This document shows, piece after piece, positions 46,503 to 56,800 of a DNA stretch of 62,156 bases. The notes under the pieces are model-generated. The model was not told the DNA's origin, did not search any database, and worked only from the letters and a program-made list of their open reading frames with translations. The translations under genes were made by a program, and so were the position numbers. Each line of letters starts with the position of its first letter. Position 1 is the stretch's first letter. The stretch comes from Paracoccaceae bacterium (GTDB lineage: Bacteria; Pseudomonadota; Alphaproteobacteria; Rhodobacterales; Rhodobacteraceae), in contig REBU01000034.1 in assembly GCA_007692585.1 (NCBI GenBank), positions 1 through 62,156 of the forward strand, read 5' to 3'.

Positions 46503-47163
46503 CGAGCGCGGTCCTGATCTCGTCGGTGGTGGCGGTCCATCCCACGATCGCGCCCTGCGCACGGATCATCGCAAGCGTCGCGGACTTGAACTCGGGGAAA
46601 TAGCTTTCCGTCGCATCCTCCACCAGCAGCGCCTCAAAGCCCCGATCATTCGCCTCGCGCATGGTTGTCTGCACGCAGACTTCCGTCGTTACTCCGGCGA
46701 AAAGCAGCGTCGTTATGCCAAGTCCGGTCAACACCTCCATCAGCGGGGTTGCGTAGAAAGCCCCCTTGCCGGGTTTGTCGATCACTGTCTCGCCCGGCAG
46801 GGGCCTGAGCTCGGGCACGATATCGGCGCCCGGTTCGCCTGCGATCAGAATGCGGCCCATTGGGCCGTCGTCCCCGATCCGGGCCGAAGGTTTGCCCCGC
46901 AAGCGTTTGGCAGGCGGGCAATCCGACAGGTCGGGGGCGTGACACTCGCGGGTGTGAATGACCGCAAGACCCGCGCCCCGAGCAGTTTCGATCAGCCTTG
47001 CCACGCGCGGCACGATCGCCTGAAGCGGGCGCACATCGTTGCCAAGGGCCTCTCCGAAACCGCCATTTTCGATGAAGTCGCGCTGCATGTCGATGACGAT
47101 CAGCGCCGTGCGCGCAGGGTCGAAATCAAACGCGTAAGGCAGGGCATTCGCGATCCGCGCCAT
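46495..47163 (-). CDS. Isochorismatase-family cysteine hydrolase, paralogue of BiuH
   Basis: A 222-residue cysteine hydrolase. The catalytic Asp lies in VIDMQRDF, the Lys in [10 protein letters not shown], and the Cys in [17 protein letters not shown]. It is clearly related to the BiuH-type gene two genes upstream (shared HTRE, PDLSD, GEPG and DKPGKG segments) but diverges around the substrate pocket and C-terminus (GWTATT instead of GAVSDS). It overlaps the ABC ATPase gene by one base. Candidates are triuret hydrolase, a second biuret hydrolase, or another ureide/amide hydrolase; context alone cannot decide. Confidence 0.85.
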   Translation of the reverse strand: MARIANALPYAFDFDPARTALIVIDMQRDFIENGGFGEALGNDVRPLQAIVPRVARLIETARGAGLAVIHTRECHAPDLSDCPPAKRLRGKPSARIGDDGPMGRILIAGEPGADIVPELRPLPGETVIDKPGKGAFYATPLMEVLTGLGITTLLFAGVTTEVCVQTTMREANDRGFEALLVEDATESYFPEFKSATLAMIRAQGAIVGWTATTDEIRTALDG

Positions 47164-48692
47164 CAGGCATGCCCCCCCATGTGATAGCCGATTTCTGCCA
47201 GACTGGCTGTCGCGGCAGGGGTCTGATAGGCGATGCGCCCTTCGGACATGACCAGGATGCGGTCAGAGAGTTCCATCACCTCGTCCAGATCCTCGCTCAT
47301 CAGCAACACTGCGGCCCCTGCGTTGCGCGCCGCTATGATGCGTGCGCGGATCTCGGCCACAGCCGAGAAATCGAGCCCGAAGCACGGGTTGGAAATCACC
47401 AGAAGGCTGACATCGCCGGTCAGCTCGCGGGCCAGCACGGCGCGTTGCACATTGCCCCCCGAAAGCGCTGATATCGGCGCGTCCAGAGAGGCCGTCTTGA
47501 CCTTGAAAGCCGTCACCAATTCGGTCGCCCGGGTGCGCATTTCCCGCCCCGACAGCCAGAACCTGCGGCCTGACCCGTTCAGGTCAAAACTTCGGAACGC
47601 GATGTTCTCGGTCACGCTCATCCGCGCCGCGCAGGCGTTGCGCAGCGGTTCCTCGGGCAGATAACGCACGGCCAAAGCCTGCGCCTGCTCACGGGTGGCG
47701 CGATAGGCCGCACCCTTGACGCGGATCTCTCCGGCCTCGACCGGGCGCTGTCCGGTCAGCACTTCCATCAGTTCCATCTGCCCGTTGCCGGAAATGCCCG
47801 CAACGCCCACCACTTCGCCTGCACGGACCGTCAGGCGGTCAATCTCGATCAGTTTCAGCCCAGAGCGATCGCGTGTGCGTATCCCCCGCACTTCCAGAAC
47901 CGCTGTGCCGGGATCGCCCGACCGTGTGGCCGGTGCGCGCGCAGCCTCTGCTCCGATCATCATGGCGGCCATCTCCGCGTGACTAAGCGCGGCCACCTGG
48001 CCAGAGCCGACATGCCGCCCCCTGCGCAGCACGGAGACGTCATCGGCAAAGGCGCTCACTTCGCGGAATTTATGGGTGATCATCAGGACACTGATCTGAC
48101 CGTTGGTGCACATTGCCTTGACATGGCCCAGCACTTCATCGGCCTCATCCGGGGTCAGAACGCTGGTGGGTTCATCGAGGATCAGAAAACGGCGACCGAG
48201 GTAGAGTTGCTTCAGGATTTCCAGCTTCTGGCGCTCGCCTGCCGAAAGCTGCTGCACGGGAATGTCCAGCGGTACCCGGAACGGCATTTGATCCATGAAG
48301 TCCGTCAGTGCGACACGTTCGCGCGCCCAGTCGATCACAGCGGGGGTATCCCGGCGGCTGATGACCAGGTTTTCGGCGGCGGTCAGCGACGGAACAAGCG
48401 TGAAATGCTGATAAACCATGCCAAGGCCCTTGGCATGCGCATCACGCGGGTCGCGGATGATCGCCTCGAAACCGCCGACCGTCATCTGCCCGGCGGTAGC
48501 GTGGTAAAACCCCATCATGCATTTCACGAGGGTCGATTTCCCCGCCCCGTTCTCGCCCAGAAGCGCGTGAAATGCGCCGGGCATTACCCGGATCGACACA
48601 TCGTCAAGCGCCGTGAAAGCCCCAAAACGCATTGTCATGCCCAGTGTCTCGACGCCCAGTGCGCCATTCGGGTGAACGCCGGGTGAGCTCAT
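47163..48692 (-). CDS. BMP-type ABC transporter ATPase, two fused domains
   Basis: A 509-residue double ATPase of the nucleoside/sugar (BMP-dependent) import type. The first half is intact: [31 protein letters not shown]. The second half has degenerate nucleotide motifs (GISGNGQ instead of Walker A, and SNPCFGLD), as usual in this family, with [12 protein letters not shown]. It overlaps biuH by four bases and the paralogous hydrolase by one. The binding protein and permeases are at the start of the same operon. Confidence 0.92.
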   Translation of the reverse strand: MSSPGVHPNGALGVETLGMTMRFGAFTALDDVSIRVMPGAFHALLGENGAGKSTLVKCMMGFYHATAGQMTVGGFEAIIRDPRDAHAKGLGMVYQHFTLVPSLTAAENLVISRRDTPAVIDWARERVALTDFMDQMPFRVPLDIPVQQLSAGERQKLEILKQLYLGRRFLILDEPTSVLTPDEADEVLGHVKAMCTNGQISVLMITHKFREVSAFADDVSVLRRGRHVGSGQVAALSHAEMAAMMIGAEAARAPATRSGDPGTAVLEVRGIRTRDRSGLKLIEIDRLTVRAGEVVGVAGISGNGQMELMEVLTGQRPVEAGEIRVKGAAYRATREQAQALAVRYLPEEPLRNACAARMSVTENIAFRSFDLNGSGRRFWLSGREMRTRATELVTAFKVKTASLDAPISALSGGNVQRAVLARELTGDVSLLVISNPCFGLDFSAVAEIRARIIAARNAGAAVLLMSEDLDEVMELSDRILVMSEGRIAYQTPAATASLAEIGYHMGGHA

Positions 48693-49366
48693 GGCAGCGC
48701 CGCAATCAGGGTCGCGCTATCGCTGACCGCGCCGAACACACCGCCCTGCATGGTCACCATCTTCAGCGCCGCTGCATGGTTGCCTGCATCCGTCGCACCG
48801 CAGCAGTCTGACAGCACGAGACACTCGAACCCGCGGTCATTGGCCTCGCGCATGGTGGTGGACACGCAGACATCCGTGGTGATGCCGGTCAGGATCAGAT
48901 TGTCGATGCTCTGCGTGCGCAGGATCAACTCCAGGTCGGTCGCGCAAAATGACCCCTTGCCGGGCTTGTCGATGATCACTTCGCCCGGCTTAGGGTAGAG
49001 TTCGGGGATGATGTCCCAACCCGGCTCGCCCCGCACAAGGATTTTGCCACAAGGGCCGGGATCGCCGATCCCCGCGCCGATTTGTTGCGAGCGCCAGCGC
49101 TTGTTTGGGGGAAGGTCGGACAGGTCGGGGCGGTGGCCTTCGCGGGTGTGGATGATGTGATAGCCCTTTGCCCGCATCGCATCCAGCGTGGCCTTGATCG
49201 GCGCGATGGGGGCCTGCGTCATGGACAGGTCATAGCCCATCATGTCGACATAGCCACCCGCGCCGCAGAAATCGGTTTGCATGTCGATGATGACCAGTGC
49301 CGTGTTGTCACAGCGCAGGTCACCGTTCCACGGCCAGGCATAGGGATTGGCGGCAATCTGGGTCAT
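48689..49366 (-). CDS. biuH: Biuret hydrolase (isochorismatase-fold cysteine hydrolase)
   Basis: A 225-residue enzyme expected to hydrolyse biuret to allophanate and ammonia. Family features: WPWNGDL near the N-terminus, [17 protein letters not shown] (catalytic Asp), [35 protein letters not shown] (Lys), [17 protein letters not shown] (Cys) and [11 protein letters not shown]. The whole layout matches characterised BiuH. It is coupled by four-base overlaps to the formamidase and ATPase genes, and allophanate hydrolase lies downstream to complete the route. Confidence 0.88.
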   Translation of the reverse strand: MTQIAANPYAWPWNGDLRCDNTALVIIDMQTDFCGAGGYVDMMGYDLSMTQAPIAPIKATLDAMRAKGYHIIHTREGHRPDLSDLPPNKRWRSQQIGAGIGDPGPCGKILVRGEPGWDIIPELYPKPGEVIIDKPGKGSFCATDLELILRTQSIDNLILTGITTDVCVSTTMREANDRGFECLVLSDCCGATDAGNHAAALKMVTMQGGVFGAVSDSATLIAALP

Positions 49367-50373
49367 TCTGCAGCCGCTTTCTGCCCGAAAATGCGCTCAG
49401 GCGCGGGAAAGCCGCAGGATGTGCCATCGGTCACGCGCACGTCATCCTCCCATGGCAGGCGATAGTGCCCCGCGACCATGTCCTGCATGTAGGTATAGGG
49501 GCAGTCCTGCGCGCCGCCTTTCACCGCAGTGAAGCCTCGATGGCCCAGCTGATAGATGTTGTTCTCCACGCCCCAGCCCGCGCGTGCCTCGCGCACCAGA
49601 TCAGGGCGCACTTCAGCGGTGATGATCTCATCCGCGCGGCCCGTGGTGCCATGCGCCAGAACCGTGCCGTCGTAATTCACGATCATCGCCTCTCCCATGC
49701 TGTCGAACGTCCCGTCAGAGCCTGACATGCAAACATTGGCCGTCACCATCAGATTGCAGAAACTGTTGGACTGGTTGGTGAAGCGCCATGCGTCGCGAAT
49801 GGGGGCTGTGTAGCCTGCCGTACGCAGCATGATCTCGGCGCCCTTATAAGCGGCCTCGCGCGCCATTTCGGGAAACATGCCGTCGTGGCAGATGATCAGT
49901 GACAGCTTGCAGCCCTTCGGCCCGTCGATCACAGGGATGCCCAGGTCGCCCGGTTCCCAGGGTTCTACGGGCACCCAAGGGTGAAGCTTGCGGTAGTAAA
50001 GCCGGATCTCGCCAGTATCGTCGATCACGATGCCAGTGTTCCACGGATTGCCAGCGGGGTTCAGTTCCATCAGGGAAAAACAGCCCCAGATGCGATGGTC
50101 GCGGCAGGCGGTCTTGAACGCGGCGACCTCTGGCCCGTCCATCCGGCACATGATCGCAGGGTTTGTGTCCATTGACAGACCATGCAGGGCGTATTCAGGA
50201 AACACGACAAGGTCCATCGTGCCCATATTTCGCCGCGCCTTGCCCACCAGCTCCACCACGCGCGCGGTCTGGCGCGCAAGGTCAGCGGGGGTTTCCACCA
50301 CGGGAAGCTGCAGTTGCACCAGCCCGATCACCACGCCGTTGTCAGATTTGTTCAGCCCGCCCAATCCGTTCAT
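49363..50373 (-). CDS. amiF: Formamidase (AmiF-type, nitrilase superfamily)
   Basis: A 336-residue nitrilase-fold enzyme hydrolysing formamide to formate and ammonia. The catalytic triad is visible as Glu in FPEYALHGL, Lys in [18 protein letters not shown] and Cys in [20 protein letters not shown]. Length and these segments match AmiF closely. Coupled to biuH by a four-base overlap, in a transporter-led operon for reduced-nitrogen compounds. A related aliphatic amide could be the actual substrate. Confidence 0.9.
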   Translation of the reverse strand: MNGLGGLNKSDNGVVIGLVQLQLPVVETPADLARQTARVVELVGKARRNMGTMDLVVFPEYALHGLSMDTNPAIMCRMDGPEVAAFKTACRDHRIWGCFSLMELNPAGNPWNTGIVIDDTGEIRLYYRKLHPWVPVEPWEPGDLGIPVIDGPKGCKLSLIICHDGMFPEMAREAAYKGAEIMLRTAGYTAPIRDAWRFTNQSNSFCNLMVTANVCMSGSDGTFDSMGEAMIVNYDGTVLAHGTTGRADEIITAEVRPDLVREARAGWGVENNIYQLGHRGFTAVKGGAQDCPYTYMQDMVAGHYRLPWEDDVRVTDGTSCGFPAPERIFGQKAAAE

Positions 50374-50382
50374 GTCGTCCTC

Positions 50383-51306
50383 TCACTTGGTGATGGATAG
50401 CTCGCCCGGCGCGCCAGACATGGCGCGTGTGGGCGATGATGTTGCAATCAAGAGCCCCAGCGTCAGGACGTAGGGAGCTGCGTAGAACAGGTAATAGCCC
50501 GAAGTGATCCCGACGGATTGCAGCGCCGGGCCAAGCGCGCCCGCGCCGCCGAACAGCAGGGCCGCCCAGATGCAGGCAACAGGGTTCCAGCGCGCGAAGA
50601 TCACGAGTGCCACGGCCATCAGCCCCTGGCCTGATGAGATCCCCTCGGTCCAGCTTCCGGGATAATAGAGCGACAGATACGCTCCCCCGATGCCCGCCAG
50701 CGCGCCACCCGCAGCCGTCGCCGCGATGCGGATGGGCACAGGGCGCAGGCCCATCGCGCGCGCGGCATCCGTGCTGTCTCCGACCACGCGCAGGATCAAT
50801 CCCACGCGCGTGGTGCGCAGCATCCAGGAAATGACCAAGGCCAGTCCCAAACCTATGAGAAACAGGACATTGACGTCCAGCGCGGCCCGGATCTGGGGGA
50901 TATCCGACCACCAGCCGAAGGGGATGGACGGCAGATAGGGCGCGACTGGCTGGATGAAGCGCTTGCCGAAGAAGAACGCCAACCCCATGCCGAACAGCAT
51001 CAGCGCGATCCCGATGGCGATATCGTTCACGCGCGGTATGGAGCAGATCACACCATGAACCACCCCGAACATCGCTCCTGCCACAGACGCGGCGGCCACC
51101 CCCGCCCAGGCGGATCCGGTCAGATAGGCCACGCCATATCCTGACATGGCCCCGAAGACGAGAGTTCCCTCCAGCCCAAGGTTGATGCGGCCCGAGCGTT
51201 CGGTCAGCAACTCGCCCAGACTGACGAACAGGAAGGGTGTGGATACGCGGATTGCGCCGCCGACGATGGCGATCAGGATTGACCACAGGCCGAGATCGGT
51301 TTCCAT
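50383..51306 (-). CDS. BMP-type ABC transporter permease, second subunit
   Basis: A 307-residue permease with about eight helices: STPFLFVSLGELLTERSGRI, LGLEGTL and TTRVGLILRVVGDSTDAARA, typical of the second permease of BMP-type importers. The ATG at 51306 overlaps the preceding TGA (ATGA) and has GGAGG upstream; a GTG at 51318 is a weaker alternative. Confidence 0.9.
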   Translation of the reverse strand: METDLGLWSILIAIVGGAIRVSTPFLFVSLGELLTERSGRINLGLEGTLVFGAMSGYGVAYLTGSAWAGVAAASVAGAMFGVVHGVICSIPRVNDIAIGIALMLFGMGLAFFFGKRFIQPVAPYLPSIPFGWWSDIPQIRAALDVNVLFLIGLGLALVISWMLRTTRVGLILRVVGDSTDAARAMGLRPVPIRIAATAAGGALAGIGGAYLSLYYPGSWTEGISSGQGLMAVALVIFARWNPVACIWAALLFGGAGALGPALQSVGITSGYYLFYAAPYVLTLGLLIATSSPTRAMSGAPGELSITK

Positions 51307-52400
51307 CACGCCCTCCACTTTTCCGGGACAAAGGGCTTCAGCCGCCCGTAGAGGGCTTCTGACATCAGGATTGACAGAAAGACGAAGCCCTGAAGCACCA
51401 GCACAGTGGCATCCGGCAGATCCATGCGGCGCTGGATCAGGCCAGAGGAGGCCTGAAACCCTGCGAGCAAGATCGCGACAGGAATGATGACCAACGGGTT
51501 GTGCCGGGCGAGAAAGGCGATCAAGATGCCCGTATAGCCGTAGCCTGCCACCAGCGATCCGTTGGCCGAACCCAGAACCGCAGTGACTTCAAACATACCC
51601 GCCAGCCCTGCAAAGCCACCTGCGAGCACACAAAAACCAAGGATCAGACGCCCTACGGGCAAGCCCTGCACCTGCGCTGCGCGCACATTGCCACCGGCGA
51701 TCCGGGCCGCGAAGCCCCATGTGGTTCGGTCGATGAGCATCCAGGCCAGCACGCAGCAGGTAACGCCGACAGCCAGCCCCCAATGCACGTCCAGACCGGG
51801 GATGTTGCCGACCCGCAAATCGGGGGGCAGGGCGGCAGTAGAGGGCTTGTTGAGGCTGGTGGGGTCGCGCAATGGCCCCTCGACAAGGTGGTTCATCAGC
51901 GCGATGGCGATATAGGCCAGCAGCAGTGATGAGATCGTCTCGTTCACGCCGCGGTAATGGCGCAGCCCTCCGGCAAGGCCGATCCAGAGACCGCCCACCA
52001 GCATCGCCCCCGCAGCCATGACCGGCAGCGCAATGACAGGGCCGCTTCCGATCAGGGCCGCCCCCAAAGCCCCCGCCGTCACCCCACCCAGAACAATAGC
52101 ACCCTCGCCACCAATGACCACCAGACCAAGCCGCGCGGGCAAGGCCACGCAGAGCGCGGCAAACAGGAGCGGGGCTGTCCGTGACAGAGTATTCTGCCAC
52201 GAAAAGGCCGATCCGAAGCCGCCAAGCCAGACCAGCGAGAAATACTGGACCGGCGATTTTCCTTGCGACACCAGGAACAGGCTGAATGCGGCAAAGCCTG
52301 CGAGGAGCGCAAGGAGCGGGATCACCACTGGCTCCGCCCGGCGGGCGAGACAGGGAAGCAATGCGCTTTCCCCCGGTCTGATGACGGCATGTTGCATCAT
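51306..52400 (-). CDS. BMP-type ABC transporter permease, first subunit
   Basis: A 364-residue permease with about ten helices and family segments GLVVIGGEGAIVLGGVTAGA and VNETISSLLLAYIAIALMNHL, followed by GNVRAAQVQGLPVGRL. It follows the binding protein after 26 bases. Confidence 0.9.
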   Translation of the reverse strand: MMQHAVIRPGESALLPCLARRAEPVVIPLLALLAGFAAFSLFLVSQGKSPVQYFSLVWLGGFGSAFSWQNTLSRTAPLLFAALCVALPARLGLVVIGGEGAIVLGGVTAGALGAALIGSGPVIALPVMAAGAMLVGGLWIGLAGGLRHYRGVNETISSLLLAYIAIALMNHLVEGPLRDPTSLNKPSTAALPPDLRVGNIPGLDVHWGLAVGVTCCVLAWMLIDRTTWGFAARIAGGNVRAAQVQGLPVGRLILGFCVLAGGFAGLAGMFEVTAVLGSANGSLVAGYGYTGILIAFLARHNPLVIIPVAILLAGFQASSGLIQRRMDLPDATVLVLQGFVFLSILMSEALYGRLKPFVPEKWRA

Positions 52401-52426
52401 TCCGCTCCCTTGTGCCCTTGCTCTGG

Positions 52427-53542
52427 TTACGCGGTCGACCCGATGACGCCTTCGACGAGGTAGTCCATGCTTTCCAGCGCGATGTCGGTTTCCACCAGAG
52501 CCTCGCCAGCGCCGAGCAAGGGCTTGCCGGTGTTGTCGTTCAAGGGCCCCTTCAGCGCCGCAAAACCGCCGGCTAGGATCTCGGCCTTGGCCGCCTCGAA
52601 CTGCGCGCGGGCGGCGTCACTGACCGCAGACCCGAGCGGCGACATCTTGATGAACCCGTCGGCCAGACCGCCACGCACGAAATTGTCGATCATGCCGCCA
52701 TCCAGAACAGTCTGGACCATCCCGGTATAGACCCCCGCCCAGTTCCATTCAGCGCCTGTCAGGTATCTGTCAGGGGCAAGCGCGGTCTGGTCTGCGTGGT
52801 AGCCGCAAATGAATGCGCCGCGCCGTGCTGCCGTTTCCATCACCACCTTCGGCCCGTCGACATGGCAGGTGATCACGTCGCAGCCCGCATCGACCAGCGC
52901 GTTCGTGGCTTCGGCCTCTTTCACGGCCAGCGACCATTCACCGGTGAAAATGACCTGACAGGTGATCGATGGATCGACAGCGCGCGCCCCCAGAAGGAAA
53001 GAATTGATGTTCAGCAAGACCTGGGGAATGGGTTTGGCCGCGACAAAACCGATCTTCTTCGTCGCGCTCATATGTCCGGCGACAATGCCGTTCAGGTACT
53101 GGCCCATTCCGATATAGCCGAAATAGCTGCCTACATTGGACGGCATCCCATCGGTCCACAGACCCGCTGCGTGCTGGAACCGGATGTCGGGATATTTCGG
53201 TGCCAGTTCAAGGATATGTGGGTTGAAATAGCCAAACGATGTCGGGAAGATGAGCGACGCGCCGTCGAGGTTGATCATTGATTCCATCGATTTCTGCACA
53301 TCGATGGTCTCGGCGACATTCTCCTCTTCGATCACCGTGACGCCCGCCATCGCCTTGACAGCGGCGGCCCCTTCGGCATGGGCCTGATTGTAGCCAAAAT
53401 CGTCGCGTGGCCCGACATAGATGAAGCCGACGGTCATGTTGGACTGCGCGCGCGCAGGCAGGCCGAGCGCCGCGGCGGCCCCGAGCGCAGTCGTGGCCGA
53501 CAGGAAACTTCGGCGTGAGAAGGCAGGTGTCGATCTGGTCAT
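52427..53542 (-). CDS. BMP-family periplasmic binding protein
   Basis: A 371-residue binding protein with a Tat signal (SRRSFLSATTALG, ending ARAQ) and the basic membrane protein (BMP) fold: VGFIYVGPRDDFGYNQAHAEG, GASLIFPTSFGYF, KKIGFVAAKPIPQVL and GYHADQTALAPDRYL. BMP proteins bind nucleosides, but in this operon (biuret hydrolase, formamidase, allophanate hydrolase) a ureide or amide ligand is more likely; that is inference. First gene of the operon; CGGAG precedes the ATG. A triple inverted-repeat array lies about 95 bases upstream. Confidence 0.9.
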   Translation of the reverse strand: MTRSTPAFSRRSFLSATTALGAAAALGLPARAQSNMTVGFIYVGPRDDFGYNQAHAEGAAAVKAMAGVTVIEEENVAETIDVQKSMESMINLDGASLIFPTSFGYFNPHILELAPKYPDIRFQHAAGLWTDGMPSNVGSYFGYIGMGQYLNGIVAGHMSATKKIGFVAAKPIPQVLLNINSFLLGARAVDPSITCQVIFTGEWSLAVKEAEATNALVDAGCDVITCHVDGPKVVMETAARRGAFICGYHADQTALAPDRYLTGAEWNWAGVYTGMVQTVLDGGMIDNFVRGGLADGFIKMSPLGSAVSDAARAQFEAAKAEILAGGFAALKGPLNDNTGKPLLGAGEALVETDIALESMDYLVEGVIGSTA

Positions 53543-53637
53543 GGCAGGGATCTCCGGAAGGATGGGCGCCGCGCTGCGGCGGTTTCAAGCTGCCCAAACC
53601 ATAATCCCGAGAACCTGTTGTTGTCGTCTGCTAGTTC

Positions 53638-53665
53638 TGCAGCGAAGTGCTGCAAAAAATGCAGC
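53638..53665. promoter_or_regulatory. Alternating TGCAGC/GCTGCA operator-like array upstream of the biuret operon
   Basis: TGCAGC (53638), GCTGCA (53649) and TGCAGC (53660) are spaced exactly 11 bases apart, forming two overlapping 17-bp perfect dyads with 5-bp centres (GAAGT and AAAAA). It lies 96 bases before the first gene. Elsewhere in 53543-53882 no gene or terminator is recognised. The binding protein is unknown; the 17-bp dyad size is like sites of nitrogen regulators. Confidence 0.5.
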
Positions 53666-53882
53666 GCACATGATCGGGCGCCGACCTGACGCGGTGTGAG
53701 GCGCGAATTCAGCGAAAACCGCGCACCAGGTCACGTCCAGCGAAAAGGAAAATGAGTGACGCAAGCGCGCGCCGACATGTCCCCGCCATGAGAGATGCAG
53801 GGGCCGCGTCACAATCGTCTGAGCGGCGTTGCGGCCTAAGTGGCCCCGGTCCTGCATGCGCCCTCTGCGTCGTCGCCCCGCA

Positions 53883-56800
53883 TCACCATGCGGTGAGACA
53901 TCTGAGGCTCAGGAGCGTAGGCAGACTGCCAAAGAATGGCGGCACCGGGCTGTACACCGGGCTGTAGTTGCCGATACTGGGAGGATCACGATCTCCCGGG
54001 TAGAGCGTGAATTCAGGGAAAACGATGCCTTCCCGATCCATCTGCACGAACACTGCCGGTCGGTTTTCGAAATTGCGCACAAAGCGCATGGCACTCTGTT
54101 CGATGGTCATCGTCTCGCCCGACGGGATGGTTACAAATTCAGTTCCGCCGGCCCACCCATACTGGATGCGGCAGTCTCGCGACGGCTCACCCTCAGGCAG
54201 GCAGATTCCGAACATCGGGATAAGTTCGCCCTGACTGAAATAGCAGTACGTCCCCTCCTCGACGCAGTCGCCAAATTCTGGGCCACATAAGCAATTCCCC
54301 GAGGCGTCAGTCTCGCGGCAATCATCGCGGCCCCTGCACTCGACATTGAGTGTCGTAGGTTGCGATGTGAGGTAGAACGACCCCGTTGGCGCGTCGACCC
54401 CATCCCCCGAAGTGTGCCCGGGGTAAAGCCGCACGACGTTTTCGAACCGCCCCGGACAGGCCCCGGGCTGGACACGCACCCGGACGGTAATGGGCAAGTG
54501 GGCTCCGCCGCCTGGAACCGTCAGGTTGCAGCGCAGGCGCGTCAGTGAGTAATTGCACCCTGGGGCACCTTGCGGGACGAAAGCCAAACCAGCAGGCAAT
54601 TCATCAAACAACGTAACCTCGATCGGGGACGGGCCGTGGTTCAGGATCACGAACTCAACGTCTGCAAACGTTGCGGCGCCCTCGGCCTGAAACACTTCCG
54701 GCGGACTGAATGACTTGGATACGGTGACCCGTTCAAACTCCGGTATTTCGCACAGAACTGCCAGAAGAAGGTCCGTCGCACCGTCGAGAACGGGCTGTCC
54801 GGCTGGCGAAATGGGCTCAATGTCGATCGACATGGTTTCACCCAACAGGGCCGCGCAAAATCCGTCAAGCGGCACCCCTGCAACATCGATGGCATATCCC
54901 AGATCGGGACGGCTGCCACCGAGATAGTCGAAAATGTCCGGAAATGTGGCGTTCGGCCCGATCTGAAGATAGAACATCTGTGGGAGCGCATCCTCTGCCC
55001 CGATAATCACCGAATCGTCGTCCTCGATCTCCATCAGCGAATGCACGGACGGCCCAGTCGCGAGGTCGGGCTGGTCCACAGTGCCGACGATATGCGCGCG
55101 CCCTGCGCTGTCGAGCGCGATGGCTTCGCCTAGGTTGCTGCGCCCCGTCTGTGCATAGGCGAGATTGGGCCCGAAAATGCCCCCGAAATTTGTCGCGCGA
55201 CGCAGCGTGATCGCGCTCCTGTCGACCAAGATCGTCTGGTCGGGACCAATGCTAATCTCATCCAACCAGACACGACTGCCCGCTGCTGCCACAAACCCGC
55301 GAAAATCTTCACGCTTGTCCAGGGCAACCCCATGCAGAAAATCCCCCCGGCCCACTCCGTCATAAGTGAGAAACATCACGTCGCCTTGAGACGAAAACCG
55401 CGCGATGAAGCCGTCGAAACAGTTCAACGGGCCTGGGAACTCGCTATGCAGGATGATCGGGGTGAAGGAGGCCGGCGGCAGACAGTCCGTGGCGGATGTT
55501 CCGGCTGCGATGCCACTGTGATTGGCTTGCTTCACGAAAACGGTCGGGGTCGTCGGAAGATCGAAAGACCGTGTCGTGCCGACGGCATAGGCCTCGCCGT
55601 CCAGCACGGCGATGTCCTGCACGACATCGACGCCACTGCCGCCGACATAGGTGAGATAGTCATAGGCATCGAGCTGAGGTTTTATCCGGGCCACGAAACC
55701 GTCAAAGACCCCCAGACCGGGGGCTGATCCCGGCGCGTTCACCGATTCGTCGAGCCCCGAGTCAAAACCGATCGCACCGCCGATGAACAGGGCATGCTTT
55801 GCCGGATCTGCCGGAAGATCCAGCGCGATCGCGTTGGGATAGGCATCGGGTCCGTGGCCGATCATGGTGCCGTTCAGGAACATCCCCGTGGCCCCCAGCA
55901 GGGCAACAAAGCCGCCCCCATGCGATCGTGTCTCATGTATTGCACCAGGTGAGGTGGGGAAATTTTCAGAACGCGACCAACCCGACACAAAGAGGTCTGG
56001 AGCCGAGCGCAAGCGCACACCCGGCCCACCGTCAGGCGCGCGGGCAGGCGCGGGATAGGGGGCTACCCCAGTGGCGAAATCCTCTCCACGCCCTCCGATC
56101 ACGGTGGCATAAATGAACGACAGCCCTGCGCCCTGCCGCTCGAACCTCGCCGCGAAGGCGTTTCTCGTGCCATTGATCACGCCATAACCCCCAGCCTGAG
56201 GGAAGCTGAACCCGTTCGTGGTGCCTGAAATCGCGATTTCAGTCCCGTCCGGGGATATCTTGAGGTCCGGGACGGGCCGCAGTGGCCCGACCCGGCTGTA
56301 AGATGCACCCGCCATTCCATCGAGCCGATCACTGCCGAACCAGGACTGAAAAAGCAGCTTCGGATCCACGATCAGCCTTGCGTCGCGGGCGCGTCCTTCG
56401 ACGGTGAAGCCAACTTCCTGGGGGCCGAGCAGGACGAAAGCGGCAGGCAGAGGCTCAAGACGGTCACCTCGGATCTGTGCCGCTTTGGGCGCGGTCAGCT
56501 CAATGATACCGCCGCTGGTCCGGATCGCCAGTGCGCCCGTCTTTGTTAGCGCCAGTTCTCTGGCGCCGTGCACCGCGAAACGCACGGTATCGAGTGCTAT
56601 GCCCGGTTGCAGGTCGAGCGCGAATTCCAATGCGCCGGAGGCGTGATGAATGACCATGTCGACCCCCGGATACAGATCACGGTAGATCAGCTCGCGATAG
56701 GCTGGCACAGCTTCGTGCCAATTCGCCCGGTCCGCGCCATCCAGAATGTTGATTATTCCTTCCACGCGGTCGCCGGGCACAATACGGGCACCGCGTGTGC

